A stretch of DNA of 55,982 nt from an uncultured Methanobrevibacter sp. GTDB lineage: Archaea; Methanobacteriota; Methanobacteria; Methanobacteriales; Methanobacteriaceae. The stretch spans positions 1 to 55,982 of the forward strand of contig NZ_CACXXB010000012.1 of the NCBI RefSeq assembly GCF_902771435.1, in the 5' to 3' direction. Both the position numbers and the translations under genes were made by a program. Positions 53,186 through 55,982 of the stretch are shown piece after piece (positions within the stretch are counted from its first letter, which is position 1; each line of letters starts with the position of its first letter). The notes under the pieces were generated by a model, which had not been told where the DNA came from, made no database searches, and was given only the letters and a program-made list of their open reading frames with translations.

Positions 53186-53800
53186 ATGACTAAAAACAGG
53201 ATTCTTGAAGTGTCAATAGATCTCTTCTCACAGTTCGGATATGACGGCGTTTCAATAAGACAAATTGCCGGAGAAGTTGGAATCAGGGAAAGCTCAATAT
53301 ATAACCATTATCAAAATAAGCAGGCAATTCTAAAAGCTATTCTGGATTATTATGTTGAAGAGATGGTCAGCGATGAAATACCAATTGAGCAGGCAAGCCT
53401 TAATCTCGACCAAGGATTTGACTATTTCTACAATGCGGGTTGCGCTGCGTTTCTCACAAAGCTCAAAGAAGAAAAGATGATGAAGATAACAAGGCTGATG
53501 CTGATAGAGTCATATCACAATGACGATGTGAGAAACTTCCTTAAAATCGCAATCATTGAAGCTCCGGTAAACGGCTGGATAGAATTATTTAATCTGATGA
53601 AGGAGAAAAACATGATTGAACGGGACTGTGACGTTAGACAGCTGTCAGAGTCATTTTTCTATTATGGAATGTTTCTCTTATATGAGCACTTCATCCTCAA
53701 TTACCCGGAAGATGACGGGAAATTCTACAACGAATTCATGGAAAAGACAAAAAAGCATGCAAGAATAATATTTGATTCAGTAAAAACCGGAGGGATATGA
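53186..53800 (+). CDS. TetR/AcrR family transcriptional regulator
   Basis: 204 residues. The N-terminal helix-turn-helix ILEVSIDLFSQFGYDGVSIRQIAGEVGIRESSIYNHYQNKQAIL is textbook TetR (landmarks FSQFGYDGVSIRQIA and IRESSIYNHYQNK). The C-terminal helical part binds an unknown ligand. AGGTG lies before the ATG. The stop overlaps the next gene start, so TetR, GNAT and flavoprotein form one operon under a dyad at 53117-53132. Confidence 0.92.
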   Translation: MTKNRILEVSIDLFSQFGYDGVSIRQIAGEVGIRESSIYNHYQNKQAILKAILDYYVEEMVSDEIPIEQASLNLDQGFDYFYNAGCAAFLTKLKEEKMMKITRLMLIESYHNDDVRNFLKIAIIEAPVNGWIELFNLMKEKNMIERDCDVRQLSESFFYYGMFLLYEHFILNYPEDDGKFYNEFMEKTKKHARIIFDSVKTGGI

Positions 53801-54405
53801 TGCAGATGAGACTTGAAAGGGAAGATGATTATCTGGAAGTTGAAAAGATGGTTAGGGATTCTTTCTGGAACATATATCGTCCGGGCGCTTTTGAACACTT
53901 CATCGTGCACCATTTAAGGGATGATGAAAGTTTCATAGACAATATGGCATATGTCATTGAAAAGGACTCTAAAATCGTAGCCCACATCAATTATTCTAAG
54001 GGATATCTTCTCTTTGAAAACCAAACCACAGATGCTGTTGTACTGGGGCCTGTAGCCGTTGCAAAGGATTACCAAAATCAGGGTCTGGGAACACAGCTGA
54101 TAAGTTACACTCTTGATTTGGCAAAGGATTATCCATATGTATTCGTAATAGGTGATGAAAACTATTATGAACGATTCGGCTTTGTATCGGCGTCACGATA
54201 TAACATTTACCTTGACGGAACTGATACGGAAGAGGAAAATCCGTTTTTCATGATAAAAGTGTTTGATGAAGATGAACTCTCAGGAGAATTGGCTGTTTTC
54301 CATAATCCTGATGTGTTCGATGTTGACGTGGATGAAGTTGATGAGTTTGACAGGCAATTTGAATATAGGGAAAAATTAGTATTGGAAGGTCAGTTAGGTG
54401 TTTAA
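53800..54405 (+). CDS. GNAT N-acetyltransferase
   Basis: Start set at the ATG at 53800, which follows GGAGGG by a sensible spacing; 53797 and 53806 are alternatives. About 200 residues. GPVAVAKDYQNQGLGTQLISYTL is the acetyl-CoA loop (Q-x-x-G-x-G). YYERFGFVSASRYNI is the C-terminal family motif. Second gene of the TetR operon. Substrate unknown; drug or amine acetylation is a reasonable guess. Confidence 0.88.
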   Translation: MQMRLEREDDYLEVEKMVRDSFWNIYRPGAFEHFIVHHLRDDESFIDNMAYVIEKDSKIVAHINYSKGYLLFENQTTDAVVLGPVAVAKDYQNQGLGTQLISYTLDLAKDYPYVFVIGDENYYERFGFVSASRYNIYLDGTDTEEENPFFMIKVFDEDELSGELAVFHNPDVFDVDVDEVDEFDRQFEYREKLVLEGQLGV

Positions 54406-55134
54406 ATGAAATATGTAATAATAAACGGTTCTCCAAGAAAGAAAAATACATGGGCAGTTGTAAAGCAGGTTAAAAAAAGCTTAAATGGAGATTTTGAAGA
54501 AATTCATCTCATTAAGGAAAAAATTCCCCCATGCAACGGATGCTTTAAATGCATAATGGAAGGGGAGGAAAAGTGTCCCCACTATGATATCGTCAATCCG
54601 ATTGTGGAGAAGATGCTGAATGCTGATGCAATCATAATGGCATCTCCTGTATATGCAATGAATGTAACAGGACTTTTGAAGAATTTCTTTGACCATACTG
54701 CCTATTTTTACCACCGGCCAGCATTTTTCACAAAAAAGGCGCTGGTGGTTGTAACAACTGCTGGAGCAGGACACAATGACACCGCCAAATATATGGATGA
54801 AACGTTAAGGCACTGGGGAGTAAATAAGGTATATAAACTCGCTTTCAGGTGTGGCGGAAAAGATTCGCTGGACAAAAAAGCTATTGACAAGGTTGCCATT
54901 AAATTCAGAGAGGATGTTGAATCAGAAAAATTGCATTCCCCAAAATTCATGGACATCATATTTTACGATGTCTGGAAAAGGATGGCGCTTGTGGATGACC
55001 CTATCGAAGCGGATAAAAAATACTGGCAGGAAACAGGTTTGGTAAACCACGATTTTGCACCTGAAGTAAAACTGGGAATAATAAAAAAGACATTTTCAAA
55101 AATAATGTTTGCAATACTAAAAAGAGTAATGTAA
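54406..55134 (+). CDS. Flavodoxin-fold NAD(P)H-dependent reductase with Cys motif
   Basis: 242 residues. The FMN loop is INGSPRKKNTWAV. CNGCFKCIMEGEEKCP is the iron-sulfur or zinc motif between strands, and MASPVYAMNVTGLLKNFFDH the flavin-contact loop. A C-terminal extension (about residues 180-242) carries no known motif. The start touches the stop of the GNAT gene. In the same TetR operon, it may reduce quinones, nitro compounds or other electrophiles. Confidence 0.85.
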   Translation: MKYVIINGSPRKKNTWAVVKQVKKSLNGDFEEIHLIKEKIPPCNGCFKCIMEGEEKCPHYDIVNPIVEKMLNADAIIMASPVYAMNVTGLLKNFFDHTAYFYHRPAFFTKKALVVVTTAGAGHNDTAKYMDETLRHWGVNKVYKLAFRCGGKDSLDKKAIDKVAIKFREDVESEKLHSPKFMDIIFYDVWKRMALVDDPIEADKKYWQETGLVNHDFAPEVKLGIIKKTFSKIMFAILKRVM

Positions 55135-55189
55135 AATCACCTGTTTTGAAGATATATCTATTTTAGTACCTTCGGTTAGATATAATATC

Positions 55190-55660
55190 ATGTTTAGAAA
55201 TATGAGAAGAAAAGGCCAGCAGCTCACAAAAGAGGAATGTGAAGAGATATTGACCAGTCAGCCAAGAGGGGTTTTGGCACTTCTGGGTGATTATGACTAT
55301 CCTTATGCTCTTCCGATGAGTCATGTTTATGTTAACGGCAGGATATATTTCCATGGATCTCAAAAGGGTCATAAAAATGATGCGGTCAAGAACCATTCCA
55401 AATGCTCCTATTGTGTCATGGATGAAGGTGTTAAAGCCGCTGACAGCTGGTGGTATACATTTAAGAGTGTCATAGTCTTCGGTAAAATCAAAACATTAAC
55501 GGATAAGGATGAAAAGATAGAGGCACTTACCTATTTGGGAGATAAGTTCTTTCCAACTCATGAAGAAACCGTGGATGAGATCAATCGCCTTTTAGACAGA
55601 ACTGAGGTCTTTGAGATTACCGTTGACCATATGAGCGGAAAGGTTGTCCAGGAAAAATAG
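55190..55660 (+). CDS. NimA-like pyridoxamine-phosphate-oxidase-fold flavin protein
   Basis: 156 residues. RRKGQQLTKEECEEILTSQPRGVLALLGDYDYPYALPMSHVY, then IYFHGSQKGHKNDAVKNHSKCSYCVMD, is the split-barrel FMN-binding pattern of NimA-type proteins (landmarks: YPYALPMSHVYV and FHGSQKGHK). Family members bind flavin and some inactivate nitroimidazoles. A perfect palindrome AGATATATCT stands at 55150-55159 ahead of it. No obvious ribosome site, so the transcript may be leaderless. Confidence 0.85.
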   Translation: MFRNMRRKGQQLTKEECEEILTSQPRGVLALLGDYDYPYALPMSHVYVNGRIYFHGSQKGHKNDAVKNHSKCSYCVMDEGVKAADSWWYTFKSVIVFGKIKTLTDKDEKIEALTYLGDKFFPTHEETVDEINRLLDRTEVFEITVDHMSGKVVQEK

Positions 55661-55703
55661 CTATTTTTTAAGTAAAGCAAAACATTTCATTGGTGTTTTT
55701 AAA

Positions 55704-55745
55704 GCATTAAAAAAAGAAAAATTGATAGTAAAAAATACTATCAAT
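55704..55745 (-). terminator. Terminator of the minus-strand MFS gene
   Basis: Perfect 10-bp arms ATTGATAGTA (55721-55730) and TACTATCAAT (55736-55745) with a 5-base loop, overlapping the MFS stop codon. The minus-strand side runs into a T-rich tract (plus-strand A run at 55709-55720). Confidence 0.85.
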
Positions 55746-55982
55746 GTGGTCTGTCAGTATTGAACTTGTCGCTTGATTTAATTCCAACAAGTGATGCGAA
55801 TACTGAAAGAATGCATGCTATTGTACATATCAGACAGATTATTTGTGATGCCTGTACAATCATGCCTGCATATTGCGGAGCCAGTTCCAGGCTGCCCATA
55901 ACCCAAGCAAAGACAAGTGTTAGAAGTCCTAAGCTCATGGTCTGGCCTATTGTCCTCATTGTTGCCTGTGAAGCTGATGCGG
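55741..55982 (-). CDS. MFS transporter, C-terminal end (cut by window edge)
   Basis: The frame is open to the window edge, so only the last 80 or so residues are seen; the ATG at 55959 is internal. The visible SASQATMRTIGQTMSLGLLTLVF helix, then SLELAPQYAGMIVQASQIICLICTIACILSVFASLVG (landmarks: TMSLGLLTLVF and CLICTIACILSVF), is the ending of 14-helix DHA2-type drug:H+ antiporters. A short basic and acidic tail follows. Substrate unknown. Confidence 0.8.
   Translation of the reverse strand, partial: ASASQATMRTIGQTMSLGLLTLVFAWVMGSLELAPQYAGMIVQASQIICLICTIACILSVFASLVGIKSSDKFNTDRPH

Noticed and set aside
1..55982. tRNA or rRNA genes
   Set aside because: No T-arm GGTTCRA blocks with matching stems, and no rRNA-like stretches were noticed. 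A tRNAscan-SE run would settle this.

Overview
The window reads as chromosome of a Methanobrevibacter-like gut methanogen (Methanobacteriales). The evidence is an AT-rich sequence and archaeal enzyme types: the aldolase-type first step and dehydroquinate synthase II of the archaeal aromatic pathway, and a class I CCA-adding enzyme. Two very large Asn- and Thr-rich adhesin-like surface proteins and several cell-surface Ig-like proteins fit the same group. A number of genes look bacterial in type (MsrA-MsrB fusion, SstT, D-aminoacyl-tRNA deacylase DTD, family-1 uracil-DNA glycosylase, CAT-like acetyltransferase, TelA), as expected for an archaeon living among gut bacteria. I saw no rRNA, tRNA, CRISPR array or intact insertion sequence.

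Layout. 1-2764: 3' part of a DUF11-repeat adhesin. 2765-3280: strong terminator, a possible decayed gene, and the promoter of the next operon. 3281-8525: five-gene operon aroA'-aroB'-thpR-cca-MATE. 8602-11551: small poorly known genes, including a diverged DUF2284 protein, an orphan MutH/Sau3AI-like domain, an Ig-like membrane protein and a TIGR04076 protein. 11663-13150: secreted Ig-like protein. 13165-17508: CAT-like acetyltransferase, a FAD-dependent disulfide reductase/NADH oxidase paired with an Mrp-type ATPase, an SseB-like protein and MsrAB. 17604-18834: two small hypotheticals and a paralogue of the earlier Ig-like membrane protein. 18883-20090: a three-gene SseB-like operon on the minus strand with a dyad upstream. 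20298-25423: ketopantoate reductase-like enzyme, a GNAT plus zinc-ribbon protein, a small secreted protein and an NhaC antiporter.

25648-31479 is the most striking gene: a 1,943-residue surface protein with a beta-helix, a complete papain-type protease domain and Ig-like repeats. 31790-35480: methyltransferase, Cas4-like Fe-S nuclease, iron-sulfur flavoprotein, ferredoxin, NAD kinase and a small monooxygenase-fold protein. 35625-38285: NifU-like scaffold plus GGGtGRT protein, Nudix hydrolase and GNAT. 38352-41105: an inverted-repeat relic, an HTH-V4R regulator, an amidohydrolase and an unknown gene. 41190-43843: malate dehydrogenase, SstT and DTD. 43908-47719: a TelA-centred operon of membrane and zinc-ribbon proteins. 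47716-55660: acyltransferase, DUF2207 protein, Ung, secreted and Cys-cluster proteins, YgjV-like protein, a TetR-GNAT-flavoprotein operon and a NimA-like flavin enzyme. The window ends inside a minus-strand MFS transporter.

Candidates for something undescribed, in my order: the protease-bearing adhesin; the TelA operon; the catalytically stripped MutH/Sau3AI-like protein; the tandem SseB-like operon with its own dyad; and the NifU-like/GGGtGRT pair. All family names come from reading motifs by eye. No database search was possible.
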